10,638 bases of DNA, taken from assembly GCA_900770325.1 (NCBI GenBank), contig CAAGKE010000117.1, positions 1 to 10,638 on the forward strand, read 5' to 3'. The notes beneath the pieces were generated by a model. It was not told the origin of the DNA. It ran no database searches and saw nothing but the letters and a program-made list of their open reading frames with translations. Shown here in pieces: positions 1-6,399 of the stretch. The position numbers were made by a program, and so were the translations under genes. Numbering within the stretch: the stretch's first letter is position 1; every line of letters begins with the position of its first letter. This stretch comes from Lachnospiraceae bacterium. GTDB lineage: Bacteria > Bacillota > Clostridia > Lachnospirales > Lachnospiraceae.

Positions 1-128
1 CGTGGTCGAATGCATTGCATTCTTCCACTGACCACGCCTGCGATCCGCCGGAGGCTTTATCTTGGAAGGAGATTGGACTCCCACCAAGACGAAATTGTCA
101 CAACTCACCACCTATAGAGGTGGGAGTC
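1..128 (+). mobile_element. Partial right end / omega-RNA-like region of a possible IS200/IS605 element
   Basis: The plus strand holds consecutive hairpins. CGTGGTC (1-7) pairs with GACCACG (30-36) and encloses GAATGC (8-13) with GCATTC (17-22). TCTTGG/GGAG (60-65, 68-71) pair with CTCC/CCAAGA (78-81, 84-89) across a symmetric internal loop. CCACCT (108-113) pairs with AGGTGG (118-123). In addition GACTCCCACC (76-85) is perfectly complementary to GGTGGGAGTC (119-128), which would form a pseudoknot or an alternative fold. A subterminal imperfect palindrome and a pseudoknotted RNA upstream of the element boundary are typical of IS200/IS605 right ends encoding TnpB guide RNA. No tnpB coding sequence is visible because the window starts here, so the identification is an inference. 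The exact right boundary is uncertain, about 128-140. An unrelated structured RNA remains possible. Confidence 0.4.
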
Positions 129-147
129 TTATCTTCTTTCAAGATAA
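129..147. repeat. Short perfect inverted repeat beside spoVAE end
   Basis: TTATCTT (129-135) and AAGATAA (141-147) are perfect 7-bp arms around a 5-base loop. It directly abuts the hairpin chain to its left. It has no U-run in either direction, so it is a poor intrinsic terminator. It could be part of the insertion target or flank of the putative element. The stretch from 148 to 224, up to the spoVAE stop, shows nothing else recognisable. Confidence 0.5.
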
Positions 148-224
148 ATATTCCCGAAAACAGAACTTGTATTTTCAGGCCCATATTATCACAACAGAAC
201 CACTGTTGCAAGAGCAGCATCCTC

Positions 225-578
225 TTACTGCATCTTCGGATCAAACACCAGGCTGGCCAGGTAAGACAAAACCAGAGCCGCACTGATTCCCACCGCGCTT
301 GCCTTAAAACCGCCCATAAATATTCCGATAAATCCGTTTGCATCCACTGCTTCTTTTACACCCTTCCACAACACATTTCCAAAGCCCAGCAAAGGCACCG
401 ACGCTCCCGCTCCCGCAAATTTTAAGAAGGGCTCATACAGCCCCAGCGCCCCAAGCAGTGAACCCAGACAGACCAGCAGTACCATGGTCCTGCCAGGCAG
501 AAGCTTTGTTTTATCCAGCAGAATCTGCACCAGAGCACAGATCAGCCCGCCTACCCAAAATGCATTCACATAATCCAT
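225..578 (-). CDS. spoVAE: Stage V sporulation protein AE (SpoVAE)
   Basis: This 117-residue, very hydrophobic protein matches the SpoVAE (SpoVAEb) family in length and in its pattern of glycine-rich membrane segments. It starts MDYVNAFWVGGLICALVQIL. About three or four transmembrane stretches are visible (roughly residues 5-20, 31-55, 58-75 and 85-112). In spore formers this protein belongs to the SpoVA membrane complex of the forespore inner membrane, which carries Ca-dipicolinic acid into the developing spore and out at germination. The start is set by a strong ribosome site, AAAAGGAGAG, 7 bases before the ATG. It lies 38 bases downstream of spoVAD and is very probably co-transcribed from the sigma-G-like promoter before spoVAD. 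No clear terminator follows; the next sequence is the putative mobile-element end. Confidence 0.93.
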   Translation of the reverse strand: MDYVNAFWVGGLICALVQILLDKTKLLPGRTMVLLVCLGSLLGALGLYEPFLKFAGAGASVPLLGFGNVLWKGVKEAVDANGFIGIFMGGFKASAVGISAALVLSYLASLVFDPKMQ

Positions 579-616
579 TCCGTTACTCTCCTTTTCCCGT
601 CATAATTTTTCATCCC

Positions 617-1630
617 CTATCTGCAGTGCTCCAGAACCACTCCGTGAGCAATTCCCGGAATCGTCTGCCCTTCGTTAAAGCTGGTGGGAGACAGCAGTGC
701 CCCGGTGGGCAGAAATAACACACGATGCCAGTCACCATGCTCCAGCAAAGGCAGGATATAGGATGATAAGGTCACAGCGCTGCACCCGCAGCCGCTTCCT
801 CCCGCATGGGTATCCTGGGACTCCTGGTCAAAGATCGCTATACCACAGTCCATATGGTTCCTGCTGATATCAAATCCCTGCTCTGCCGTCAGATCCCACA
901 GAATTTTCTGTCCCACATATCCCAGGTCCCCGGTAATGATCTGGTCATAGTCCTCCGGCGTCCGGTTAAAATCCTTCATGTTCTGTACGATCACCTGACA
1001 GGCAGCCGGCGCCATGGCTGCTCCCATATTCAGAGAATCCTTGATCCCGTAATCCGTAATCTTTCCTGTGGTGATCCCGCTGATACGCACCCGTCCGTGT
1101 CTTCCCGACAGGATAAATGCCGCACTGCCTGTCACCGTCCAGGTGGCGGAGAGAGGTCTCTGATTGCCATATTCCAGGGGAAAGCGGAACTGTTTCTCCG
1201 CACTGGCATAGTGACTGGAGGTCAGAGCCATGGCATAATCCGCATACCCTCCGCAGACTGCCATCGCCGCCAGAGAAAGAGACTCTCCGCAGGTGGAACA
1301 GGCTCCATACAGCCCAAACAGAGGAATATCCAGATTCTGCACCCCGAAAGAGGTGGCAATCAGCTGGCCCAGAAGATCCCCCGCAAAAATATACCGGATC
1401 TGGGAAGGAGATAGCCCTCCCTTTGCAAGAGCCCTTCGGGCTGCTTTCTCCTGCATGGTAGACTCGGCCAGTTCCCAGCTTTTCTGCCCGAACATGGGAT
1501 CCGGGCAAATTTCATCAAAACGCTCTCCCAGAGGACCTTCTCCTTCCTTTTGCCCCACCACAGAAGCACTGCAATTAATATACACCGCCCGGTCCAGTTC
1601 AATGCTCTGCTTTCCCTTCATTTTTTCCAT
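617..1630 (-). CDS. spoVAD: Stage V sporulation protein AD (SpoVAD)
   Basis: The 337-residue product resembles Bacillus SpoVAD from end to end, including GACSTCGE, TSSHYASAEKQFRFPLEYG, TVTGSAA, MGAAMAPAA, AGGSGCGCSAV, ATGALLSPT-like and IPGIAHGVV segments. The fold is thiolase-like (beta-ketoacyl synthase superfamily). In Bacillus the protein binds dipicolinic acid and forms the cytosolic part of the SpoVA channel. The chosen start at 1630 gives the usual family length of about 338. The open frame extends to 1717, but that would add 29 residues that do not fit and would overlap the promoter. The chosen ATG has AAAGGCGGG 8 bases upstream; an alternative ATG at 1621 is less well placed. spoVAE follows after 38 bases. 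The usual upstream partner spoVAC is absent: the preceding gene is a response-regulator receiver. Confidence 0.95.
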   Translation of the reverse strand: MEKMKGKQSIELDRAVYINCSASVVGQKEGEGPLGERFDEICPDPMFGQKSWELAESTMQEKAARRALAKGGLSPSQIRYIFAGDLLGQLIATSFGVQNLDIPLFGLYGACSTCGESLSLAAMAVCGGYADYAMALTSSHYASAEKQFRFPLEYGNQRPLSATWTVTGSAAFILSGRHGRVRISGITTGKITDYGIKDSLNMGAAMAPAACQVIVQNMKDFNRTPEDYDQIITGDLGYVGQKILWDLTAEQGFDISRNHMDCGIAIFDQESQDTHAGGSGCGCSAVTLSSYILPLLEHGDWHRVLFLPTGALLSPTSFNEGQTIPGIAHGVVLEHCR

Positions 1631-1638
1631 AAAAAAAT

Positions 1639-1647
1639 CCCGCCTTT
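1639..1647 (-). promoter_or_regulatory. Ribosome binding site deciding the spoVAD start
   Basis: AAAGGCGGG on the minus strand lies 8 bases upstream of the ATG at 1630. It selects this start over the longer reading frame from 1717. The match to the anti-Shine-Dalgarno sequence is imperfect because of the C within it. Confidence 0.65.
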
Positions 1648-1672
1648 CCCGGAATACGATCCGTTTACCGTA

Positions 1673-1702
1673 TAGTATCCCAGGATTGGCGGAAAAATAT
1701 GC
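1673..1702 (-). promoter_or_regulatory. Sigma-G-like promoter of spoVAD-spoVAE
   Basis: On the minus strand GCATA (1698-1702) is followed, after exactly 18 bases, by GATACTA (1673-1679). The forespore sigma-G consensus in Bacillus is close to GHATR - 17/18 bases - CATWMTA, so only the first base of the -10 differs. The -10 ends 42 bases before the spoVAD start codon, leaving a short leader with the ribosome site. spoVA operons are classical sigma-G targets, which makes the match credible. Mapping of the transcript start is not available here. Confidence 0.7.
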
Positions 1703-1764
1703 CTCCGACGAAATCACATTTTCAATTTTTCCAGTTCTTGTTTGCAGCAGCGGACACGCTTTCC

Positions 1765-2133
1765 CTATTCCTGCTTGCTCTGATAACGCAGATTATCCAG
1801 CTCCTTTCGGATGATCTCCGCCGTAACCGGTTTCATCAGATATCCACCACAGCACTGATTGAAAACTTCTCCTATATATTCACCGTATTCTGTAACAAAG
1901 ATAATATTGATATCCGGCTTCTTCAGCTTCATCTGGCGGGCAAGCTCGATCCCGCTGGTACCTCTCATGGAGATATCCAGGAAAACCACGCTGCAGGATG
2001 CATTGTCCAGAAAGGAAAGCGCATCCACAGCTTTTCGGAAACCATAAACCTCTGCTCCCGGTTCTGCTATTTTGATTTCTCCCGTCAGTGCCTCCAGCGC
2101 CGCTTTTTCGTCATCTACTGCAAGAATTATCAT
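1765..2133 (-). CDS. Stand-alone response-regulator receiver domain
   Basis: The 122-residue product is a complete CheY-like receiver: acidic pair D7-D8, phosphoacceptor D53 in VVFLDISM, switch threonine T81 in IIFVTEY and lysine K101 in GYLMKP. It stops shortly after helix 5 (DNLRYQSKQE) and has no output domain. From memory, close receivers in Lachnospiraceae continue after a similar ENLRYP-like linker into a SARP/BTAD-type transcriptional activator domain. This gene may therefore be a truncated derivative or a genuine single-domain relay protein. I saw no remnant of an output domain in the 134 bases before the spoVAD start. A sigma-A-like promoter and a leader of about 127 bases precede it. 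The ribosome site is weak (GGGAAG about 9 bases upstream). No cognate histidine kinase of this type lies next to it; kdpD/kdpE upstream are of a different family. Confidence 0.85.
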   Translation of the reverse strand: MIILAVDDEKAALEALTGEIKIAEPGAEVYGFRKAVDALSFLDNASCSVVFLDISMRGTSGIELARQMKLKKPDINIIFVTEYGEYIGEVFNQCCGGYLMKPVTAEIIRKELDNLRYQSKQE

Positions 2134-2192
2134 TACTCTGTTCTTCCCAACCCTCTGTCAGTAATTCCGGCTTCTGCCTCCGCCCAAAAACG

Positions 2193-2218
2193 CTACTGTT
2201 CACGCCGTTCACAGTAAC
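2193..2218 (-). repeat. Copy of a dispersed GTGAAC-containing repeat
   Basis: Read on the minus strand, GTTACTGTGAAC is followed by two bases and CGTGAACAG. The same 23-base pattern, differing only in the two central bases, occurs on the plus strand at 10578-10600. TACTGT and ACAGTA form inverted outer arms, and GTGAAC is repeated directly within. It lies in the untranslated leader of the receiver gene. Confidence 0.7.
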
Positions 2219-2267
2219 TCTCAAAATCTCTGCCTGGGACAGACAGCAGCCGTCGTCATTTATCTAC

Positions 2268-2296
2268 ATTATAATAATCCTTCAGATGAAAATCAA
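2268..2296 (-). promoter_or_regulatory. Sigma-A-like promoter of the receiver gene
   Basis: On the minus strand TTGATT (2291-2296) is separated by exactly 17 bases from TATAAT (2268-2273). The -10 is a perfect consensus and the -35 matches 4 of 6. It sits just after the kdpE stop, so the receiver gene can be transcribed independently of the potassium operon. The predicted start near 2261 gives a leader of about 127 bases that contains the repeat at 2193-2218. Confidence 0.75.
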
Positions 2297-2309
2297 GTAT
2301 AATATCCCG

Positions 2310-3008
2310 CTATTCGATTTTCAGCATCCGATACCCGATGCCGATGTGCGTCTGAATATATTGGGGCGAATCGGGAGCAGACTCCAGCTTTTTCCGAAGA
2401 GTCGCCATAAAAACCCGCAAAGAAGCCACGTCATTCTCCCAGCTGCTGCCCCAGACGCTTTGCGTAATGAATTTATGGGTCAAAACCTTGCCTGTATTCC
2501 GGGCCAGCAGGCACAGCAGCTTGTACTCAATGGGTGTCAGATGCAGCTCTTCCCCTCCCAGAAACGCGCATCCGGAGGCGTAATCGATTTTAAGCTGCCC
2601 GTTGATAAAGACCGGCTGCTGGGAATAATTGTTCTGCATCAGGGCAAGGCGGCGCTGAGTCACCCGCAGCCTTGCCAGCAGCTCCTCTACCGAGAAGGGC
2701 TTGGTCAGATAGTCATCTGCCCCGGCATCCAGCGCATCGATTTTATCCGTATCCTCACTTCTGGCACTGATCACGATAATTGGCACATTGGACCAGGTCC
2801 GGATCCGACTGATAACCTCTACTCCGTCTATATCGGGAAGGCCCAGATCCAGCAGTATCACATCCGGATTATGGGAAGCAGTCTCCATGACAGCCCCCTC
2901 TCCGGTGTCCGCAGCAATAAAACGGTAATCATGTGCTTTCAGGGTGGTGGTGATCAGATTGCGTACCGGCACATCATCTTCCACCACAAGTATCAGAATC
3001 TTGCTCAT
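2310..3008 (-). CDS. kdpE: OmpR/PhoB-family response regulator, KdpE-like
   Basis: This 232-residue regulator has a receiver domain (residues 1-120, with D11-D12, phosphoacceptor D54 in ILLDLGLPD, switch S81 and K103 in LTKPF) and a winged-helix DNA-binding domain (about residues 130-230, with LTPIEYKLLCLLA and the C-terminal GIGYRM hairpin typical of KdpE). It is probably the partner of the KdpD-like kinase encoded just upstream; the two reading frames overlap by 35 bases, which suggests translational coupling. The ribosome site GGAGAGGTG lies 7 bases before the ATG. In other bacteria KdpE activates the kdpFABC potassium pump. No kdp pump genes are present here, and the operon instead carries ktrBA, so its targets here are an inference. 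Confidence 0.9.
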   Translation of the reverse strand: MSKILILVVEDDVPVRNLITTTLKAHDYRFIAADTGEGAVMETASHNPDVILLDLGLPDIDGVEVISRIRTWSNVPIIVISARSEDTDKIDALDAGADDYLTKPFSVEELLARLRVTQRRLALMQNNYSQQPVFINGQLKIDYASGCAFLGGEELHLTPIEYKLLCLLARNTGKVLTHKFITQSVWGSSWENDVASLRVFMATLRKKLESAPDSPQYIQTHIGIGYRMLKIE

Positions 3009-4980
3009 GTAATGTCACCTCTCCCAGCGGAAGCGTGAAGCCGAAAACGGCTCCCCGGGGCTGATTGTCCGATACCCATATGCTGCCTCCGTGGGCTTCC
3101 ACGATGGCTCTGCACAGGTAAAGTCCCAGTCCCAGGCTGCGGCGGTTATCCGCGATCTTATGCTCGCCGCAGTAAAATTTATCAAATAATTTTGGTTTTT
3201 CTTCATCAGGGATCCCGCCGCCATTGTCTGCGATCCGTACCTCTGCCATTCCGCCCCTTTTCTCAGCAGTAATCTCGATACGTGAGCCGGGCGGGGTATA
3301 TTTTACCGCATTGTCCACAATGTTGGCAATCACCTGTACCACCAGCCTGGCATCTGCCTTTACCAGGAGCAGGTCATCATGATATGCTGTGAAAAGCTGG
3401 TGCTCTGACGATTTCCTGCTGATGTGATGCAGGGCCTCCTCCACGATCTCGCTCAGCAGCTCTGTAGAAGTACGCAGCGTCATGCGGCCCTCTTCGATCC
3501 GCGTAGCAGACAAAAGATTTTCCACCAGACTGATCAGCCACATGGAATCATCGTAGATATCGGAGTAAAGCTGCCGTTTCGTCTCTTCATCGAAGCTTCT
3601 TCCATTGCTGAGCAGATTGCTGGCATTGCCGGAGATGGTGGTCAGCGGTGTACGAAGGTCGTGGGAAATGGTGCGCAGCAGATTCGCCCGAAGCTGTTCA
3701 TTCTCTGCCAGGATCATGGCTGCCTCCTTTTCCCGGGCATTGTGCTCATTTTCCAGCGCCAGGGCGCATTCCCCCAGAATAGAGATGAGGATCCCATGTT
3801 CGGATGCCTCCAGCGGGTTTTGTTCCGCTTCAATCCCCAGCACCCCGTATACTCTTTCATTGACCCGCAGTGCAAGATACAGATAGCGCACATGGGACAG
3901 TGTGTCTGTGGTGGCTCCCGCCGAGTGATTATTTTTCATCACCCATTCCACGGTCGGCCGTTCTTTCTGCGCATCATATTCCACCCTGCTGCCCATATTG
4001 GCAGGAAACAGACGGGGTTCGGATAATTTTCCCTGATCCACCTCATAAATTACAATATTACGTCCTAAAAGCCGGATCACCTGCTCCGCTGCCGCATTCA
4101 GGATCTCTTCCTTTCCTCTGGCCTTGGACAGCCGCTGATCCGCATCAAACAGGATCTTGGTCCGATATGCCGCTTTTGCAAACTGTCTGGCCTGCTCCTT
4201 ATACCGGATGGCAAAGGTACCTGTGATAAAAGCCGTCAGAAACATGACCACAAAGGTTACCGGATATCCGGTTTCATAAGCTGTAAGCGTAAATCTGGGT
4301 GTGGTAAACAGATAATTAAATATAAAAACACTGGCCACGGAAGAGATCAGGCTGTATACCTGATGGGAGGTGGCCACGGATGTAAGCAGTACGCCAAGTA
4401 TGTAAACCATGATGATATTGGCATTTGTAAATCCCAGATTATAAAACAGCAGGCTGAGAGCTGTGGCTCCCAGCAGAATGGCTCCGCTTTTCGCCGCATT
4501 TTTTGTAATTTCCACAGCCGAATAATGTTTTACCTTCTGGGGACGATAGCTCCTGTCCGGGCTGTGATCCGGGATAATATGGATATCCATATCCGGCACG
4601 TAAGAAATCAGCTGTTCTGTCAGAGTCGGCCTGCCCAGCCGGTGCCGCCGCTCCAGAGCGCTGCTTCCCAGTACGATTCGGGTGATTCCGGAAAGACGGG
4701 CGTATTCCGAAATCTGATAGGCCACATCCTCTCCATATACCGTCTCAATATTGGCTCCAAGCTGTTCCGCAAGCTGACGGTTTTCCTGAAGCCGTTTTTT
4801 ATTCTCCTGTGTCTCAGCAGCAAAATCCGGCGTTTCCACAAAAAGCGCTGTGAACTGGCTGTGAAACGCATTCGCCATGCGCGCCGCCGTGCGTATGATT
4901 TTGCCATTGGAAGGAGCTGCCGAAAGACAGACCAGCGTATGCTCACGCCGTTCTGCCTGTGTATTGGATTTCTGCTGCAT
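2974..4980 (-). CDS. kdpD: KdpD-like sensor histidine kinase lacking the N-terminal KdpD domain
   Basis: The product has 668 residues; E. coli KdpD has about 890. It lacks the N-terminal KdpD domain with its Walker motif and starts directly with a universal-stress-like (Usp) domain (about 14-137). Four DUF4118 membrane segments follow (about 165-258), then a GAF-like region (about 280-410) and the kinase core: H440 in TISHDLRTPL, N-box N553-N557 (NIVDNA), G1 DNGGGIP (585-591) and G2 SLGLGL (615-620). The Usp domain carries CLSAA, then exactly 20 residues, then FTALF (18-47). This nearly matches the cyclic di-AMP motif described for S. aureus KdpD. An in-frame stop lies shortly upstream of the ATG, so the missing N-terminus is not a mis-chosen start. 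The ribosome site GGAGAGGG lies 7 bases before the ATG. It overlaps kdpE by 35 bases. Confidence 0.92.
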   Translation of the reverse strand: MQQKSNTQAERREHTLVCLSAAPSNGKIIRTAARMANAFHSQFTALFVETPDFAAETQENKKRLQENRQLAEQLGANIETVYGEDVAYQISEYARLSGITRIVLGSSALERRHRLGRPTLTEQLISYVPDMDIHIIPDHSPDRSYRPQKVKHYSAVEITKNAAKSGAILLGATALSLLFYNLGFTNANIIMVYILGVLLTSVATSHQVYSLISSVASVFIFNYLFTTPRFTLTAYETGYPVTFVVMFLTAFITGTFAIRYKEQARQFAKAAYRTKILFDADQRLSKARGKEEILNAAAEQVIRLLGRNIVIYEVDQGKLSEPRLFPANMGSRVEYDAQKERPTVEWVMKNNHSAGATTDTLSHVRYLYLALRVNERVYGVLGIEAEQNPLEASEHGILISILGECALALENEHNAREKEAAMILAENEQLRANLLRTISHDLRTPLTTISGNASNLLSNGRSFDEETKRQLYSDIYDDSMWLISLVENLLSATRIEEGRMTLRTSTELLSEIVEEALHHISRKSSEHQLFTAYHDDLLLVKADARLVVQVIANIVDNAVKYTPPGSRIEITAEKRGGMAEVRIADNGGGIPDEEKPKLFDKFYCGEHKIADNRRSLGLGLYLCRAIVEAHGGSIWVSDNQPRGAVFGFTLPLGEVTLHEQDSDTCGGR

Positions 4981-5025
4981 TGGATCACCCTCTCCGGGCT
5001 ATGGCTGCCCGCTTTTCCTCCGGTT

Positions 5026-5055
5026 CGGGAAGCAGCGCCTGTTTCTGTCTTCCCG
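5026..5055 (-). repeat. Hairpin in the spacer before kdpD
   Basis: CGGGAAG (5026-5032) and CTTCCCG (5049-5055) are perfect 7-bp arms around a 16-base loop in the 108-base gap between the unrecognised gene and kdpD. No U-run follows on the minus strand, so it is more likely a processing or stability element than a terminator. Confidence 0.45.
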
Positions 5056-5066
5056 CCCATTCCACG

Positions 5067-5075
5067 ATCATACCA
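5067..5075 (-). promoter_or_regulatory. Possible internal extended -10 promoter for kdpDE
   Basis: TGGTATGAT on the minus strand fits the extended -10 form TGnTATAAT with one mismatch. The hexamer 17 bases upstream (TAGCTG) is a poor -35, which an extended -10 can tolerate. It lies just after the stop of the upstream gene. This is a weak prediction. Confidence 0.3.
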
Positions 5076-5088
5076 CAAAATATGGTTT

Positions 5089-5706
5089 TCAGCTACCCTG
5101 ATACCCTCCGGCCTTATTCTGCTGTAATGCCGTGATAAGCCAGTCACGCTCCTCGGACAGAAACGCCTTGTTCCAAAGAAAACAGGCGCGGACTGTTCTG
5201 TCCGGAATATGTTTTTCCCCTGTGCAGGGAAGCTTCGCAGATGCAAAGTCCTCTCTTTCCGGCACTGCCTGCTCCCCGGTAAGCAGTACCAGATCCAGTG
5301 TTCCCTCTTCCAGCTTCTGCAGCAATTGTACCGTACTGCCGCAGCCCAGTAAATATTGTATTCCGGGATGAAAGCTGCAGCAGTATTCCAGTGCAGGCAC
5401 AGCACAACTGATCAGGCCGGGTATCTCCGCTCCTATTGCGATTACACTGCCGCATTCTGTCTGACATGCTGCCAGATCACGCTTGCCGCTGCACGCAGCG
5501 GACGGACTGCTGTACTCTGTCCGGCATCCTCCCGGATCATTCCCGATTCCGTACATATCTGCCAGGCTGCCGTTTTGTTCTGCCGTATCGCTTTCCGGCA
5601 GTTTTTCGGGAAGGCTGTTATTCAGAAATACATCCAGTTTCTTCATAATAAAATACCCTGCCGCAAATATAGCCGCTACAGATAAGATTAAGAATAAGTC
5701 CGCCAC
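5089..5706 (-). CDS. Unrecognised membrane-anchored protein with LysR-effector-domain-like segment
   Basis: I do not recognise this 205-residue protein as a named family. It starts at GTG behind a near-perfect ribosome site (GGAGGTGA, 4 bases before the GTG). Residues about 4-20 form one membrane anchor (FLILSVAAIFAAGYFIM) followed by KK, suggesting that the body is in the cytoplasm. Residues about 31-85 look like a low-complexity linker. Residues about 87-145 resemble the first half of a LysR-type effector-binding domain: VIAIGAEIPGLIS, FHPGIQYLLGCGS, LLQKLEEGTLDLVLL. There is no DNA-binding domain. It has ten cysteines (61, 72, 81, 85, 101, 109, 110, 122, 161, 175), which is unusual. It lies 33 bases after ktrA and 108 before kdpD, so a regulatory or sensing role in potassium uptake is plausible but unproven. 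The strong ribosome site and operon placement argue that it is real. Confidence 0.8.
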   Translation of the reverse strand: MADLFLILSVAAIFAAGYFIMKKLDVFLNNSLPEKLPESDTAEQNGSLADMYGIGNDPGGCRTEYSSPSAACSGKRDLAACQTECGSVIAIGAEIPGLISCAVPALEYCCSFHPGIQYLLGCGSTVQLLQKLEEGTLDLVLLTGEQAVPEREDFASAKLPCTGEKHIPDRTVRACFLWNKAFLSEERDWLITALQQNKAGGYQGS

Positions 5707-5739
5707 AGAATCACCTCCGTTCCTGCCGGACCGGCACTT

Positions 5740-6387
5740 TTAAATATGAAAACATTTTTGAATAGACCGTAGCCGCCCCAGTACCAGAATCGATTTATTT
5801 GATTCCAGAAGCGTATCCGGCGTGATGTTCATATCCAGCCTTCCGTTTTCCCGGATACCCAGAATATTGATACCGTATTTTTTCCGGATATCCAGTTGGA
5901 TCACCGTCTTTCCGCACCATGATCCCGGGACTGCCAGTTCAAAAATGGAATAATCTCCGTCCAGCTCAATATAATCCAGAATATGATCCGATGTACAGCG
6001 TACCGCCATCCAGGAGGCAAGCTGCTTCTCCGGATAAACCACCTCATCCGCACCGTTTCGCAGCAGGAATTTTTCATGGACGCCGGTGGAAGCCCTTGCA
6101 ACCACATGCTGCGCTCCCAACTCCTTCAGCAGAGAAGCTGTCTCCAGAGAATTCTGAAAATTATCCCCGATCGCCACGATACAGGTATCAAAATTCCGGA
6201 TTCCCAGAGTAGACAGAAAATCTCCGCTGGTGCTGTCTCCAATCTGAGCATTGGTGACAAAGGGCAGTACCGCATTGACCCGCTCCTCATTCTGATCCAC
6301 CGCCATGACCTGATGCCCCAGGTCATTCAGCTTCATGGCAATATGCTTTCCAAATCTCCCTAATCCGATCAATAATACTGTTTTCAT
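5740..6387 (-). CDS. ktrA: KtrA potassium uptake regulatory (RCK) subunit
   Basis: The 215-residue cytosolic protein has one RCK_N domain (GLGRFG nucleotide loop at residues 8-13, acidic D31 at the end of strand 2) and one RCK_C domain (about 135-215, with RKKYGINILGIR). Full-length TrkA has two such units in about 450 residues, so this is KtrA-type. In relatives an octameric ring of KtrA gates the KtrB channel in response to ATP/ADP, and cyclic di-AMP binds the RCK_C domain to inhibit it. Two adjacent ATGs occur at 6390 and 6387. The ribosome site AAGGAGG leaves 2 bases to the first and 5 to the second, so I chose the second. It follows ktrB by 10 bases, with the ribosome site overlapping the ktrB stop codon. 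Confidence 0.93.
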   Translation of the reverse strand: MKTVLLIGLGRFGKHIAMKLNDLGHQVMAVDQNEERVNAVLPFVTNAQIGDSTSGDFLSTLGIRNFDTCIVAIGDNFQNSLETASLLKELGAQHVVARASTGVHEKFLLRNGADEVVYPEKQLASWMAVRCTSDHILDYIELDGDYSIFELAVPGSWCGKTVIQLDIRKKYGINILGIRENGRLDMNITPDTLLESNKSILVLGRLRSIQKCFHI

Positions 6388-6392
6388 CATAT

Positions 6393-6399
6393 CCTCCTT
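6393..6399 (-). promoter_or_regulatory. Ribosome binding site deciding the ktrA start
   Basis: AAGGAGG overlaps the TAA stop of ktrB. Spacing is 5 bases to the ATG at 6387 but only 2 to the ATG at 6390, which favours the second start and implies tight translational coupling with ktrB. Confidence 0.7.

Noticed and set aside
1631..1717. Longer N-terminus for spoVAD
   Set aside because: The extra 29 residues exceed the family length, overlap the sigma-G-like promoter, and the ribosome site fits the ATG at 1630.
2088..3038. 316-residue plus-strand open frame
   Set aside because: It is antisense to kdpE, whose family match and ribosome site are clear. It has no recognisable domain.
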